Assembly: GCA_029260315.1 (NCBI GenBank)
Contig: JAJDDM010000146.1
Coordinates: 21,015 to 85,014 of the forward strand
Length of the DNA stretch: 64,000 nt
From: Phycisphaerales bacterium
GTDB lineage: Bacteria > Planctomycetota > Phycisphaerae > Phycisphaerales > UBA1924
Direction: 5' to 3'
Shown one piece after another: positions 46,643-54,955 of this stretch (its first letter is position 1; every line of letters begins with the position of its first letter). The position numbers and the translations under genes are program-made. The notes under the pieces are model-generated. The model made no database searches. It saw only the letters and a list, made by a program, of their open reading frames with translations, and was not told the origin of the DNA.

Positions 46643-46900
46643 ATGGCCTTTGCTGAGACCCCGACATTTCGCGTGACGATCGCCCGTCCCAGCCCGTTGC
46701 AGCGGGTGGCGATCGTGCTGGTGCTGGCGGTGGGCTTCGTGATCGGGCTGGTGATCATCGTGCCGCTGGCGATTCTAACGGCGGTTCTGAGCGTGCTTCT
46801 GCTGGCGTGGATGCGGGTTCGGGCGTGGTTCAGGGGCCTGCGCCGGAGCGGGCCGCTGGACGGGCGACGGAACGTGCGCGTGATCGAGCGGTCGAACTAG
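46643..46900 (+). CDS. Small membrane protein of unknown function
   Basis: An 85-residue protein with one long hydrophobic stretch able to form a hairpin of two helices (VAIVLVLAVGFVIGLVIIVP and LAILTAVLSVLLLAWMRV), followed by a basic tail (RVRAWFRGLRRSG...DGRRNVRVIERSN). It is followed after 3 bases by another zinc-ribbon membrane gene, so the two are likely co-transcribed. Confidence 0.75.
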   Translation: MAFAETPTFRVTIARPSPLQRVAIVLVLAVGFVIGLVIIVPLAILTAVLSVLLLAWMRVRAWFRGLRRSGPLDGRRNVRVIERSN

Positions 46901-46903
46901 GCC

Positions 46904-47398
46904 ATGTCCGCCGGCGCGGTTCCATCCATTCGCTCCGTTCGCCAGAGGCTTGCTCGGCCGGGCTTCGGTCGTGAGCGGGTGGGCGAGTTGGCCCAGTGCG
47001 GGGAGTGCGGGTACGAGCTCGATGGACTGCTGGCCCCGGACTCGCCCGGGCTGTGTCCGGAATGCGGGGGGTCGTTCAACCCATTCGCGCCGCATCGCCC
47101 GTGGACGCGGGGGCAGTGGGCCTGGTTCCTGCTCGGGGGCTGCGGGCCGACGCTGGTGTTGCTCGCGATCGCGTGGGCGTCGACGCTGGCGGCGGGCGAG
47201 GGGCTGCGGGTGGCGATCGGGATCGCCGGGCCGTTCTGGGTGTTCATGCTGGCGTACGCAACGCTGGTGTGGCCCGCGCTGTGGACGAGCTTGCGTCGGG
47301 ATGAACGCTCGCGGCCGGAGCGTCGGCGGATGCTGGTGAGCTGTTACCTTGGAGCAGTCTTGCCCGTCGTCTTGCTCATCTTCGGCTCGTTGCTTTAG
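46904..47398 (+). CDS. Zinc-ribbon membrane protein (CGECGYELDG...CPECGG)
   Basis: A 164-residue protein with the ribbon AQCGECGYELDGLLAPDSPG then LCPECGG, followed by FNPFAPHRPWTRGQW and three hydrophobic helices (WFLLGGCGPTLVLLAIAW, VAIGIAGPFWVFMLAYAT, CYLGAVLPVVLLIFGSLL). It is the third member of this motif family within 7 kb. The ATG lies directly after the previous stop, suggesting coupling. No function is known. Confidence 0.8.
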   Translation: MSAGAVPSIRSVRQRLARPGFGRERVGELAQCGECGYELDGLLAPDSPGLCPECGGSFNPFAPHRPWTRGQWAWFLLGGCGPTLVLLAIAWASTLAAGEGLRVAIGIAGPFWVFMLAYATLVWPALWTSLRRDERSRPERRRMLVSCYLGAVLPVVLLIFGSLL

Positions 47399-47430
47399 TG
47401 CAAAGGAGGCCCTCGCGCAAGCCTGGGGTT

Positions 47431-47563
47431 CCTACGAGCCCGGCGCGCGAGCGAGGTGAATGCACCGGAGCAGCACAGCTGGCGTCCAGCGCTCGCAAGC
47501 GGGGAGGATTGGGCGTAGCAAGTCCCCGTTGCCTTCCTCTTCGCTCGCGCGTCGGGCTCGTAG
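47431..47563. repeat. Long imperfect inverted repeat, MITE-like
   Basis: The left arm 47431-47453 (CCTACGAGCCCGGCGCGCGA, then GCG) and right arm 47542-47563 (CGCTCGCGCGTCGGGCTCGT, then AG) match as inverted copies except for one or two bases. The similarity extends imperfectly outward (CGCAAGCCTGGGG / CCTTGCGCCGGGG). The whole is about 130-170 bp and contains no gene. Confidence 0.75.
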
Positions 47564-47593
47564 AACCTTGCGCCGGGGTCTTCTCTCGTGACG

Positions 47594-47625
47594 AAAAGAG
47601 CCCACGAAGCTCTTGCTCCGTGGGC
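47594..47625 (-). terminator. Terminator of the Spondin_N/PEP-CTERM gene
   Basis: On the minus strand GCCCACGGAGC, loop AAGA, GCTTCGTGGGC forms an 11-position stem with one mismatch, followed by TCTTTT. It lies 25 bases after the gene's stop codon. Confidence 0.8.
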
Positions 47626-47650
47626 ACTGTCCGCGTTTGCGGAGGAGTGA

Positions 47651-48436
47651 CTAGCGCCGGCGTTGGGTCAGGCAGAGCCCGCCCAGACTCAGCAGGGCGA
47701 GCGACGATGGCGCTGGCGTGATCGTGATGCGACCGACGATGTCGTCGGGGCCGAACGAGCGGGTGATGGCGCCGCCATCGACGGTGCCGGTGCCGATGAA
47801 GCTGTCGAGGTAGGGCTGGTCACCGGCGTCTGTGAAGAAGTCGCGGACGACGGAGTTCTCGTCGGCGGGGTCGCCGCCGAGGATGCTGAAGGCGGCGCCG
47901 CCTCGTGCGTTGTTGACCTCGGTGCCGGCGTCGTTGACATCGCGTCCGAAGACGAGGATCTCGATGTCGCCGTTGTAGTTGCCTGCGGCGTCGAAGACCT
48001 CGATTGCGAAGGGGTCGCCGTTGCCGATGAAGAGGTCGTTGCTGGGGACGACCATGGAGGCGAAGCTGAAGTAGCGGTTGACGGTGGTGTCGCCGGGGTT
48101 GATGGAGACCGAGTTGCTCTCGCCGGGACCGAAGACGGGTGCGCCGTTGGGCTCTGTGAGTGTGAGGTCGACGCCGCCGGCGAGGCCCGCGGGTGAGTTC
48201 TGGAACGCGGTCGAGATCGGGCCGGTGACGCCGTCCTCTGCGAGGGGCTCGAAGTCGGCTGAGGCGGGCGAGCCGTTGTCGTAGGTGTCGAACTGGCCGT
48301 TGTACAGGGCCATCCAGACGGGCGTGAAGCTGAAGCTTCCGGTGTCGAGCATGTTCTCGACGTTGACGGTAATATTCTGGGCCAAGGCGCCGCCGGCAAG
48401 GCCGGCGCACGCCACTATTCCTATCGCGCGATGCAT
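47651..48436 (-). CDS. Secreted Spondin_N domain protein with PEP-CTERM-like sorting tail
   Basis: A 261-residue protein with a signal peptide (MHRAIGIVACAGLAGGALAQ). A Spondin_N domain starts NITVNVENMLDTGSFSFTPV and continues with WMALYNGQFDTYDNG and FEPLAEDG. The C-terminal tail PAPSSLALLSLGGLCLTQRRR has Pro, a short hydrophobic helix and basic residues, a variant of the PEP-CTERM sorting signal. It would be processed by an exosortase, and the domain may bind surfaces. AAGGAGG precedes the ATG. A sigma/anti-sigma pair lies upstream in the same direction. Confidence 0.85.
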   Translation of the reverse strand: MHRAIGIVACAGLAGGALAQNITVNVENMLDTGSFSFTPVWMALYNGQFDTYDNGSPASADFEPLAEDGVTGPISTAFQNSPAGLAGGVDLTLTEPNGAPVFGPGESNSVSINPGDTTVNRYFSFASMVVPSNDLFIGNGDPFAIEVFDAAGNYNGDIEILVFGRDVNDAGTEVNNARGGAAFSILGGDPADENSVVRDFFTDAGDQPYLDSFIGTGTVDGGAITRSFGPDDIVGRITITPAPSSLALLSLGGLCLTQRRR

Positions 48437-48534
48437 CACTCGCACCTCCTTCTCTCGTGATCTGGTCGGGATGTCGGGCGGCATGCGCGCCACCCACGCG
48501 CAGATGGGTCGGGGTCGGACGGAGACCCTTGCGG

Positions 48535-48852
48535 TTAGTTCGAGTTTTTTGTATCGGCGTCGAGGCTGGCTTCGAGTTGGGCTGCGATGCGGGTGCGCAT
48601 CGCCTCGCTCATCTTCGGGCCCGCCTCGTCGAGGCCCGCTTCGAAGTTGGCTTCGAGATCGGCGAGCATGGTCGAGAGCGCGCGTGCCTGGCGGCGGGCT
48701 TTGCGGCAGGAGCCGCAGAGCATGCGGTGCATCGACTCGCCGAGGCGTTGGGCGCGCGTGAGCTCGGCGTCGCGTTCGATCGCGCGCAGGCGGTCGGCTT
48801 CCTCGCAGCGGAGGGTGAGCACATACCAGATCGTGCGCAGCCAGCGCGTCAT
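48535..48852 (-). CDS. Putative anti-sigma factor, Cys-containing, coupled to the ECF sigma gene
   Basis: A 105-residue helical protein. MHRMLCGSCRKARRQARAL carries an HxxxCxxC-like arrangement (His41, Cys45, Cys48), the core of zinc-binding anti-sigma (ZAS) factors. There is no transmembrane helix, so it would act in the cytoplasm. It starts within the stop codon of the sigma gene (ATGA). The last residues (SLDADTKNSN) are disordered. Confidence 0.75.
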   Translation of the reverse strand: MTRWLRTIWYVLTLRCEEADRLRAIERDAELTRAQRLGESMHRMLCGSCRKARRQARALSTMLADLEANFEAGLDEAGPKMSEAMRTRIAAQLEASLDADTKNSN

Positions 48853-49430
48853 CCGTCCTCCCCGAACCAGTGCCTGGACAGATCGTCCCGCAGACGGAGT
48901 TTGGCCCGGTGGACCAGCGTCCAGAGGTTGGTCGGTGTGATGTCCAGAATCTTACAGATCTCCGGGGTCGCCAAGCCATCTATCTCGCGCAGACACAGAG
49001 CCTGGCGCATCGTGTCCGGTAACTCGGCGAGGCAACGAGCGAGCAGTTTGCGGAGTTCCTTGGCCTCCTCGGGCGAGCTTGGGAGGGCGCTCCACGCCGC
49101 GGGTTCTTCGCGGAACGTGCCGTCCTTGAACCTCGGGGTCTCGGCGGGGTCGTCCTGGGGGAGCGCGGCGGGGTTGCGCCTGCGCTTGCGGATCGCGTCG
49201 AGCACTTTGTGGCGGAGAATGCCGATGAGCCATGTTCGTTCTTGCGACGCTCCGCGGAAGGTCTCGCGGGCGCGGATCGCCGCAACGAGTGCCTCCTGCA
49301 CCGCGTCGGCGGCGGCGTCCGGGTCGGCCAGACGGAGCATGGCGTAGCGATACATCGCGTCGCCATGCTCATCGAGCCATCGCCTGGGGCCTGTGGGGCT
49401 CGGATCGGTGGGGCTGGTGTCACGCGCCAT
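48849..49430 (-). CDS. ECF-type RNA polymerase sigma factor
   Basis: A 193-residue sigma factor. Region 2: MYRYAMLRLADPDAAADAVQ, ALVAAIRARETFRGASQERT, WLIGILRHKVLDAIRKRRR. Region 4: LPDTMRQALCLREIDGLATP and the helix-turn-helix EICKILDITPTNLWTLVHRA. The linker (NPAALPQDDPAETPRFKD...) is longer than usual. It precedes and overlaps a zinc-type anti-sigma gene. It is not closely related to the sigma at 12457. Confidence 0.9.
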   Translation of the reverse strand: MARDTSPTDPSPTGPRRWLDEHGDAMYRYAMLRLADPDAAADAVQEALVAAIRARETFRGASQERTWLIGILRHKVLDAIRKRRRNPAALPQDDPAETPRFKDGTFREEPAAWSALPSSPEEAKELRKLLARCLAELPDTMRQALCLREIDGLATPEICKILDITPTNLWTLVHRAKLRLRDDLSRHWFGEDG

Positions 49431-49452
49431 GGGCGGGACCGACGCGGGCGGT

Positions 49453-50616
49453 TCAGGCGAGGGCCTGGCCGAGGTCGGCGATCAGATCGTCGGCGTCCTC
49501 GACGCCGACGCTGAGGCGGACGAGTGAATCGGTGATGGCGAGGGCCTGGCGCTGCTCGGGCGGGACGCTGGCGTGGGTCATGATGCCGGGGTGCTCGATG
49601 AGGCTCTCGACGCCGCCGAGGCTCTCGGCGATGGTGAAGAGTTCGGTTTTTTCGAGCATGTTCTTGGCGGCGTCGAGGCCGCCCTTGAGGTAGACGGCGA
49701 TCATGCCGCCGAAACCGTTGGGCATCTGCTCGCGGGCGAGGGCGTGCTGGGGGTGGCTCTTGAGCCCGGGATAGAGCACGCGATCGATCTTCGCGTGGGA
49801 TTCCAGCCATGTGGCGATGCGCATGGCGTTCTCGCTGTGGCGCTGCATGCGCAGGTGGAGGGTCTTGGTGGAGCGCAGCAGCAAGAAGCAGTCGAGGATG
49901 CCGGGGACCGCGCCGACCGAGAGCTGGATGAACTTGAGGCGGTCGTAGAGGTCTGGGTCGTTCGTGAGCAGTGCGCCGCCGATGACGTCGGAGTGTCCGC
50001 CCATGTACTTGGTGGTGGAGTGGCAGACGATGTCCGCGCCGAGGGCGAGGGGCGACTGGAGGTAGGGCGAGCAGAAGGTGTTGTCGACGCAGACCATCGC
50101 GCCGCGAGCGTGGGCGCGCTCGGCGACCTTGCGGATGTCGATGATCTTGAGCGTGGGGTTGGTGGGTGTTTCGAGCCAGACGACGCGGGTGGTGTCGCCG
50201 AAGGCGTTGTCGAGGGCGTCGAGGTCGGTCATGTCAACGAGGGTGACCTCGATGCCGGCCTGGTTGAAGACGCGGTGGAAGAGGCGGTTGGTGCCGCCGT
50301 AGACGTCGTCGCAGAGGATGACGTGGTCGCCGGTGCTGAGCAGGTGGAGGACGGCGGCCTCGGCGCTGACGCCGGAGGCGTAGCAGAGGCCGTGGGCGGC
50401 GCCCTCGAGGCTGGCGAGATTCTTCTCCAGTGCTTTGCGTGTGGGGTTGGAGGCGCGCGAGTAGTCGTAGTCTTCCTTGAAGACGCCGGGGGATTCCTGG
50501 GCGAAGGTGGCGGATTGGAAGATGGGCGTCATGATCGCGCCGGTCGAGGGATCGGGGGCCTGGCCCGCGTGGATCGCGCGCGTCCCGAATCCGTGTTTCG
50601 CGTGCGACTCGCTCAT
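49453..50616 (-). CDS. Cystathionine gamma-synthase / gamma-lyase, PLP-dependent
   Basis: A 387-residue Cys/Met metabolism PLP enzyme. The cofactor Lys is in HSTTKYMGGHSDVIGG, and the phosphate-binding region is SGVSAEAAVLHLLSTGDHVI. It ends SVGVEDADDLIADLGQALA, all typical. With the cystathionine beta-synthase just upstream (4-base ATGA overlap) it makes a reverse transsulfuration unit (homocysteine to cystathionine to cysteine), so gamma-lyase is the more likely activity. The sequence alone does not exclude synthase. Confidence 0.93.
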   Translation of the reverse strand: MSESHAKHGFGTRAIHAGQAPDPSTGAIMTPIFQSATFAQESPGVFKEDYDYSRASNPTRKALEKNLASLEGAAHGLCYASGVSAEAAVLHLLSTGDHVILCDDVYGGTNRLFHRVFNQAGIEVTLVDMTDLDALDNAFGDTTRVVWLETPTNPTLKIIDIRKVAERAHARGAMVCVDNTFCSPYLQSPLALGADIVCHSTTKYMGGHSDVIGGALLTNDPDLYDRLKFIQLSVGAVPGILDCFLLLRSTKTLHLRMQRHSENAMRIATWLESHAKIDRVLYPGLKSHPQHALAREQMPNGFGGMIAVYLKGGLDAAKNMLEKTELFTIAESLGGVESLIEHPGIMTHASVPPEQRQALAITDSLVRLSVGVEDADDLIADLGQALA

Positions 50617-51995
50617 GCGCGCTCCTGGTTCTTTTTGCTGAGGTATTCGATGAGGTCGATGTGGCTGATGAGGCCGACGATTTTGGCGGCGTCGACGACG
50701 ATGGCGACCTGGTCCTTCTCGAAGATGCCGTAGAGCTCCTCGACGCGGGCCTTGGGATAGACGAGCCCGCCGATATCGTGCATGATCTCGCCGACGGGTG
50801 AGTTGGCGGTGACCTCGCCTCGTTCGAGGCCTCGGAGCAGGTCGATCTCGTGGACCATGCCCTCGGGCCCGCCGAGCTCGTTGATGATGGGGATCTGGCT
50901 GACGCCGGTCTCGCGCATGCGGGTGACGAGCTGGGCGACGGTCTCGTTGACGCCGGCGGTGATGATCTGCTGGTCCTTGCCCTCGATGACGTCCTCGACG
51001 CGTCCGAGGTCTCGCTCGGGCTCGAGGAAGCCGTGATCCTTCATCCAGCTATCGGAGAGGAACTTGGTGATGTAGCGGCTGCCGGAGTCGGGCAGGACGG
51101 TGACGACGGTCTTGGCGGGGCCGAGCTGTTTGGCGATCTCGACGGCGACGTGGACGTTGGAGCCGCTGGAGCCGCCGACGAAGAGGCCTTCTTCGCGGAC
51201 GAGTCGGCGTGCCATGAGGAAGGACTGGCGGTCGTCGACCTGGCGGACCTCGTCGACGACGGTGGTGTCGAACGCGCCGCACTTGATGTCGTCGCCGATG
51301 CCCTCGACCTGGTAGACGTAGGCGTTGGGGAGTGTGCCGGTGTAGTAGTAGTGGTAGTGGACGCTGCCGAGGGGGTCGACGCCGACGACCTTGGGTGGCT
51401 TTTTTTGCTTCTTGAGGAATCGTCCGACGCCGGAGATGGTGCCGCCGGTGCCGATGCCGGAGACGAAGGCGTCGAACTTGCCGTCGGTTTCTTCCCAGAT
51501 TTCGGGGCCGGTGGTGGCCTCGTGTGCGTCGATGTTCTGCTCGTTGTGGTATTGGTTGAGGTAGAAGCTGCCGGGGGTCTCGCGGGCGAGGCGTTTGGCG
51601 ACCTGGACGTAGTGGTCGGGGGATTCGCCGGGGACGTCGGTGGGGGTGATGATGACGTCAGCGCCGAAGGCCTTGAGCATGTTGATTTTCTCGAGGCTCA
51701 TCTTGTCGGGGATGGTGAAGACGGCCTTGTAGCCCTTGACGGCGGCGACCATGGCGACGCCCATGCCGGTGTTGCCGGAGGTGTTTTCGATGATGGTGCC
51801 GCCGGGCTTGAGCAGGCCGTCTTTTTCCGCGCGCTCGATGATGTGCAGCGCCATGCGGTCCTTGATGGAGCCGGCGGGGTTGAGGTATTCGCACTTGACC
51901 AAGAGGGTCGCGCTGTCGGGCCCGACGACGCGGTTGAGACGGACGAAGGGCACCTTGCCGATGCCGTGGAGGATGTTCGCCAGCGGCTGCATCAT
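50613..51995 (-). CDS. Cystathionine beta-synthase with C-terminal CBS pair
   Basis: A 460-residue enzyme. The catalytic PLP domain has ILHGIGKVPFVRLNRVVGPD, the Lys in NPAGSIKDRMALHII, ENTSGNTGMGVAM and SGIGTGGTISGVGRFLK. Two CBS modules follow (about residues 335-455: RMRETGVSQIPIINELGG, VEELYGIFEKDQVAIVVDAA). It condenses serine (or O-acetylserine) with homocysteine. The CBS pair may bind adenosyl ligands. The ATG (51995, AAGGA upstream) overlaps the stop of a MazF/PemK-like gene by 4 bases. Confidence 0.93.
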   Translation of the reverse strand: MMQPLANILHGIGKVPFVRLNRVVGPDSATLLVKCEYLNPAGSIKDRMALHIIERAEKDGLLKPGGTIIENTSGNTGMGVAMVAAVKGYKAVFTIPDKMSLEKINMLKAFGADVIITPTDVPGESPDHYVQVAKRLARETPGSFYLNQYHNEQNIDAHEATTGPEIWEETDGKFDAFVSGIGTGGTISGVGRFLKKQKKPPKVVGVDPLGSVHYHYYYTGTLPNAYVYQVEGIGDDIKCGAFDTTVVDEVRQVDDRQSFLMARRLVREEGLFVGGSSGSNVHVAVEIAKQLGPAKTVVTVLPDSGSRYITKFLSDSWMKDHGFLEPERDLGRVEDVIEGKDQQIITAGVNETVAQLVTRMRETGVSQIPIINELGGPEGMVHEIDLLRGLERGEVTANSPVGEIMHDIGGLVYPKARVEELYGIFEKDQVAIVVDAAKIVGLISHIDLIEYLSKKNQERA

Positions 51996-52351
51996 GTGGT
52001 CCTTCCTTCGCGTTCTGGCGTGCCCGGCTCGGGTATATCAAAGACGTAGCGGATCGCCCGGAACACCTCGATCATGCGGTGCGCGCCGACCGTCGCGATC
52101 CGGGCGGTGAGCATGGGGTGGGGCAGCGTGGCGATGTTATCCAGGCTGGCGGCGCATTCTCGCGGCAGGCCGTCGTCGGGGCCGAACGCGACCTCGGACG
52201 CGATGCCGCGGATGGTCGTGGTCATCTGCGCGACGGTGATGCTGTTCAGTCGGCGCGCGGCGCTGGAGCGGGTGAGCACGAGGACCGGGCGGCGTCCCGC
52301 GGGCTCGGGCTGCGACGACCACCAGACTTCGCCCTGGGCCGGGGGTCTCAC
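51992..52351 (-). CDS. MazF/PemK-like (toxin-fold) protein
   Basis: A 119-residue protein from GTG 52351 with the MazF/PemK/CcdB-fold pattern: GEVWWSSQPEPAGRRPVLVL at the N-terminus, IASEVAFGPDDGLPRECAAS and LDNIATLPHPMLTARIATV (Asn-Ile-x-Thr with the conserved 'L..P...L'). Family members are ribosome-independent mRNA interferases neutralised by an antitoxin. It overlaps the preceding 171-residue gene (GTGA) and the cystathionine beta-synthase gene (ATGA). The usual arrangement puts a small antitoxin first, but the partner here is unlike any known one. Confidence 0.75.
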   Translation of the reverse strand: MRPPAQGEVWWSSQPEPAGRRPVLVLTRSSAARRLNSITVAQMTTTIRGIASEVAFGPDDGLPRECAASLDNIATLPHPMLTARIATVGAHRMIEVFRAIRYVFDIPEPGTPEREGRTT

Positions 52352-52863
52352 GCTTTGGACCCGGGCCAGTTCGCGAACTCGTTGGGGGGCGCATCGCTCG
52401 CCCACGCCTTGCTCGCACCCTCGTCTGCCGACGCCAGCTCTCTGCTCGCGTCGGCCTCGAGTTCGAGATCGGTCCAGAGCTCGAGCGTTTGCCCGGCGGG
52501 GCTCGGCACAAGCAGCTCGACCCAATGGTCCATGTCGGTAAGCAGGGCACCGAGGCTCTCGACCAGCGCGGTGATGCCGATCGGGGAGATTCGGATCGTA
52601 CACGAGCCCTCTTGCCCCTCCGCGATTTGCACGATCTCCCCGACGACCCTTCCAGGACGTGACCGGCTCCCATTGGTTGCTGTCGCGGCGATGGCGATCC
52701 GGTCGGGATGGCTCGGGTCGATCCTCAGCTCGGTCCAACCCGGTGAGCCGGTGAGCTCTTTGAGCGCGTCGCGCAGCGCGCCCACCTGTCCGCGATCCAG
52801 CCTTGCGCGGTAGAACGGACGCGCCCCGAGCGCCCCGCTGAAGAGATGTACCTCACGGACCAT
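52348..52863 (-). CDS. Unknown protein coupled to the MazF/PemK-like gene
   Basis: A 171-residue acidic protein (MVREVHLFSGALGARPFYRA, RLDRGQVGALRDALKELTGS, IAIAATATNGSRS, ISPIGITALVESLGALLTDM, TLELWTDLELEADASRELAS). It has no ribbon-helix-helix or AbrB motif at its N-terminus. It could act as an antitoxin by position only. The last ~40 residues (ASRELASADEGASKAWASDA...) look disordered, as many antitoxin toxin-binding tails do. The stop overlaps the next start by 4 bases. Confidence 0.6.
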   Translation of the reverse strand: MVREVHLFSGALGARPFYRARLDRGQVGALRDALKELTGSPGWTELRIDPSHPDRIAIAATATNGSRSRPGRVVGEIVQIAEGQEGSCTIRISPIGITALVESLGALLTDMDHWVELLVPSPAGQTLELWTDLELEADASRELASADEGASKAWASDAPPNEFANWPGSKA

Positions 52864-52980
52864 GGACTATGGTAGCGGGTCGGCGATTCCACCGACGCAC
52901 AGCGCGTCCTTATGGCCCGCCCGCAAGCATAACGCGATCCGGACGACGGCCCGACAGGGGGACGTTCCTACGCTGGATTC

Positions 52981-53805
52981 ATGCGCATCCTGTTGACCAA
53001 CGACGACGGCATCCGCGCGCCGGGCATCATCGCGCTGCATCGGGCGCTCGTGGACCACGGGGGCGCGCTGGGCGGTACGATCGGGGGGGATGACACGGAG
53101 GTGTTCGTCGTCGCGCCCGAGACGGTGCAGTCGGCGACGAGCCACGGCGTGACGTTCCACGAGCCGCTGATGGCCCGCCCGACCACGCCGGAGACGGGGA
53201 TGGAGGGCGTGGCGGTGGACGGCAGGCCCGCCGACTGTGTTAAGCTCGCGATCAGCCAGCTCTGGCCCGAGCGCTTCGGCGAGGGCTCGCGCCCGGATCT
53301 CGTCATTTCAGGTCTGAACGCGGGGGCGAACTGCGGGATCAACGTGATCTATTCGGGCACGGTCGCGGCGGCGTTGGAAGCCGCGTTTCTTGGCGTGCCG
53401 AGTATTGCGGTGAGTTTGCTGATCGGGCGTCAGACGCCGGACTTCGAGTTGGCGGCGTCGTGGGCGCGGCGTGCGATAGATTTTATCATGGATCGTCGTC
53501 CGCCGACGGGGCACGAGTGCTTGAATATCAACATTCCGAAGAAGGGCGAGGACGAGGCGATGCCGCGGATCGCGGTGTGTCCGATGAACACGCACGGGCT
53601 TGTGGATAGCTACGAGAAGCGGGTGAGCCCGGCGGGGGATACATACTACTGGGCATCGGGGCATGGGCTGGATTTTCACGCGACCGAGCGGGAGTCCGAT
53701 GTCGATCGGCTGTTCGCGGGCGAGATCTCGGTGACGCCTCTTATGTACAACCTCACAAGCTACGAACAGCTTGAGGGTTGGCGCGAGTCCTTATATCAAT
53801 CGTGA
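52981..53805 (+). CDS. surE: 5'/3'-nucleotidase SurE
   Basis: A 274-residue phosphatase with MRILLTNDDGIRAPGIIAL (metal-binding Asp8-Asp9), VAPETVQSATSHGVTF, DGRPADCVKLAI and DLVISGLNAGANCGINVIYS (Asn and Ser metal/phosphate site). It dephosphorylates nucleoside monophosphates in stress survival. The C-terminal part is about 20 residues longer than E. coli SurE (253). It is divergent from the MazF-like operon and is followed by terminator-like hairpins. Confidence 0.94.
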   Translation: MRILLTNDDGIRAPGIIALHRALVDHGGALGGTIGGDDTEVFVVAPETVQSATSHGVTFHEPLMARPTTPETGMEGVAVDGRPADCVKLAISQLWPERFGEGSRPDLVISGLNAGANCGINVIYSGTVAAALEAAFLGVPSIAVSLLIGRQTPDFELAASWARRAIDFIMDRRPPTGHECLNINIPKKGEDEAMPRIAVCPMNTHGLVDSYEKRVSPAGDTYYWASGHGLDFHATERESDVDRLFAGEISVTPLMYNLTSYEQLEGWRESLYQS

Positions 53806-53816
53806 GCGCGCGACGC

Positions 53817-53854
53817 GAAAAACAAGGCGGCCACATCGGTAAGATGCGGCCGCC
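53817..53854 (-). terminator. Terminator-like hairpin, minus strand (HDOD gene)
   Basis: GGCGGCCACA (53826-53835) pairs with TGCGGCCGCC (53845-53854) at 9 of 10 positions. On the minus strand it is followed by TTGTTTTTC. Confidence 0.6.
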
Positions 53855-53892
53855 CGGAGGGAGAAAGAGAGAGCTGGTTGTCTCCGGCGCCC

Positions 53893-53917
53893 CCCCCGCC
53901 CTCGGCGGGGGTGTTTT
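53893..53917 (+). terminator. Terminator-like hairpin, plus strand (surE)
   Basis: CCCCCGCC, loop CTC, GGCGGGGG form a perfect 8-bp stem followed by TGTTTT. Confidence 0.65.
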
Positions 53918-53941
53918 CCCCGGCTGCTGGGTGCTATCGGT

Positions 53942-54823
53942 TCAGGCGGCCATGTCCTCTGAAGTTTTGATGATCGATTCGTACTGGTCCTGGAGCGCCG
54001 TCAGGCCCTCGCCGTTGATCTTGAGGCCCTCGAGGACCTCGGGGTGATAGTCAAGGGTGGTGAGGTCGGCCCGGATGCCGCCCTCGCTGCGGCCGACGAT
54101 GCGGGTGGCGACGTAGATCACGCTGGTCAGCGTGCGGTTCTCGGCGCTGAGTTCCAGCGGGTGGTGGTGGTAGCCGGCGACGTGGGCGAAGCTCTTGGGG
54201 AACTTCCAGCGGTGGCAGAGGGCCTCGCCGAAGTCCTGGTGGTTGGCGCCATAGACGGCGTCCTCGGCCTCGAGCATGTCGTTGGCGGGCACGCCGTGGG
54301 CGTCGATGCCGGTCTGGCGGATGGCGTCGACGAGCATGGCGCGGTCGAACTGCATCTCGACGACCTGCCCGATGTTGTGCATGAGCCCGGCGAGGTAGGC
54401 CTCGTCGTTGAGCCCGAGCTTGAGCTTGTCGGAGATCATCTTGCAGGTCGCGGCGACCGCGGTCGCGTGCTCCCACATCATCTGGGCGCTGTATTGGGGG
54501 GTCAGCTCGCCGCCGCGGAAGAGCTTGACGAGGCTGGCGGCGATGGCGATGTTCTTGACGGCGTTGAGCCCGAGCATGACGATCGCGCGGTTGATCGAGG
54601 CGATCTGGCCGGGCAGGCCGTAGAACGATGAGTTGACGACCTTGAGGATGCGGCTGGACAGGGCCGGATCCTGGCTGATCACCTTGTGCAGATCCTGGGC
54701 GGTCGAGGTCGGATCCTCGACGAGCTCGATGATCTTCATGGTGATCTCTGGCAGTGTCGCGATGTGGGCGATCTCGGCGATGGCCTTGTCTGCGACCTGC
54801 TTGCGCTCGTCCGGCGTGGGCAT
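53942..54823 (-). CDS. HDOD domain protein
   Basis: A 293-residue protein. The HDOD core spans about residues 20-220: LPEITMKIIELVEDPTSTAQ, DLHKVISQDPALSSRILKVV, NSSFYGLPGQIASINRAIVM, LGLNAVKNIAIAASLVKLF, WEHATAVAATCKMISDKLKL. HDOD is a degenerate HD domain without full metal ligands and acts in signalling rather than hydrolysis, often with two-component or c-di-GMP systems. No other output domain is present. The short C-terminal tail is helical. Confidence 0.92.
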   Translation of the reverse strand: MPTPDERKQVADKAIAEIAHIATLPEITMKIIELVEDPTSTAQDLHKVISQDPALSSRILKVVNSSFYGLPGQIASINRAIVMLGLNAVKNIAIAASLVKLFRGGELTPQYSAQMMWEHATAVAATCKMISDKLKLGLNDEAYLAGLMHNIGQVVEMQFDRAMLVDAIRQTGIDAHGVPANDMLEAEDAVYGANHQDFGEALCHRWKFPKSFAHVAGYHHHPLELSAENRTLTSVIYVATRIVGRSEGGIRADLTTLDYHPEVLEGLKINGEGLTALQDQYESIIKTSEDMAA

Positions 54824-54955
54824 GGCTGTCTCCCGTCTGGGCGTTTGTTGTCCGACGGGCAGGATCGGCAGATAGCAAACCGGACTTTCCCTGCAGATCC
54901 GGAAACTCGTCGAGTTTTCGGCCCATCGGGCGCGAGGAGGGGCCGGGAAGGGCGC

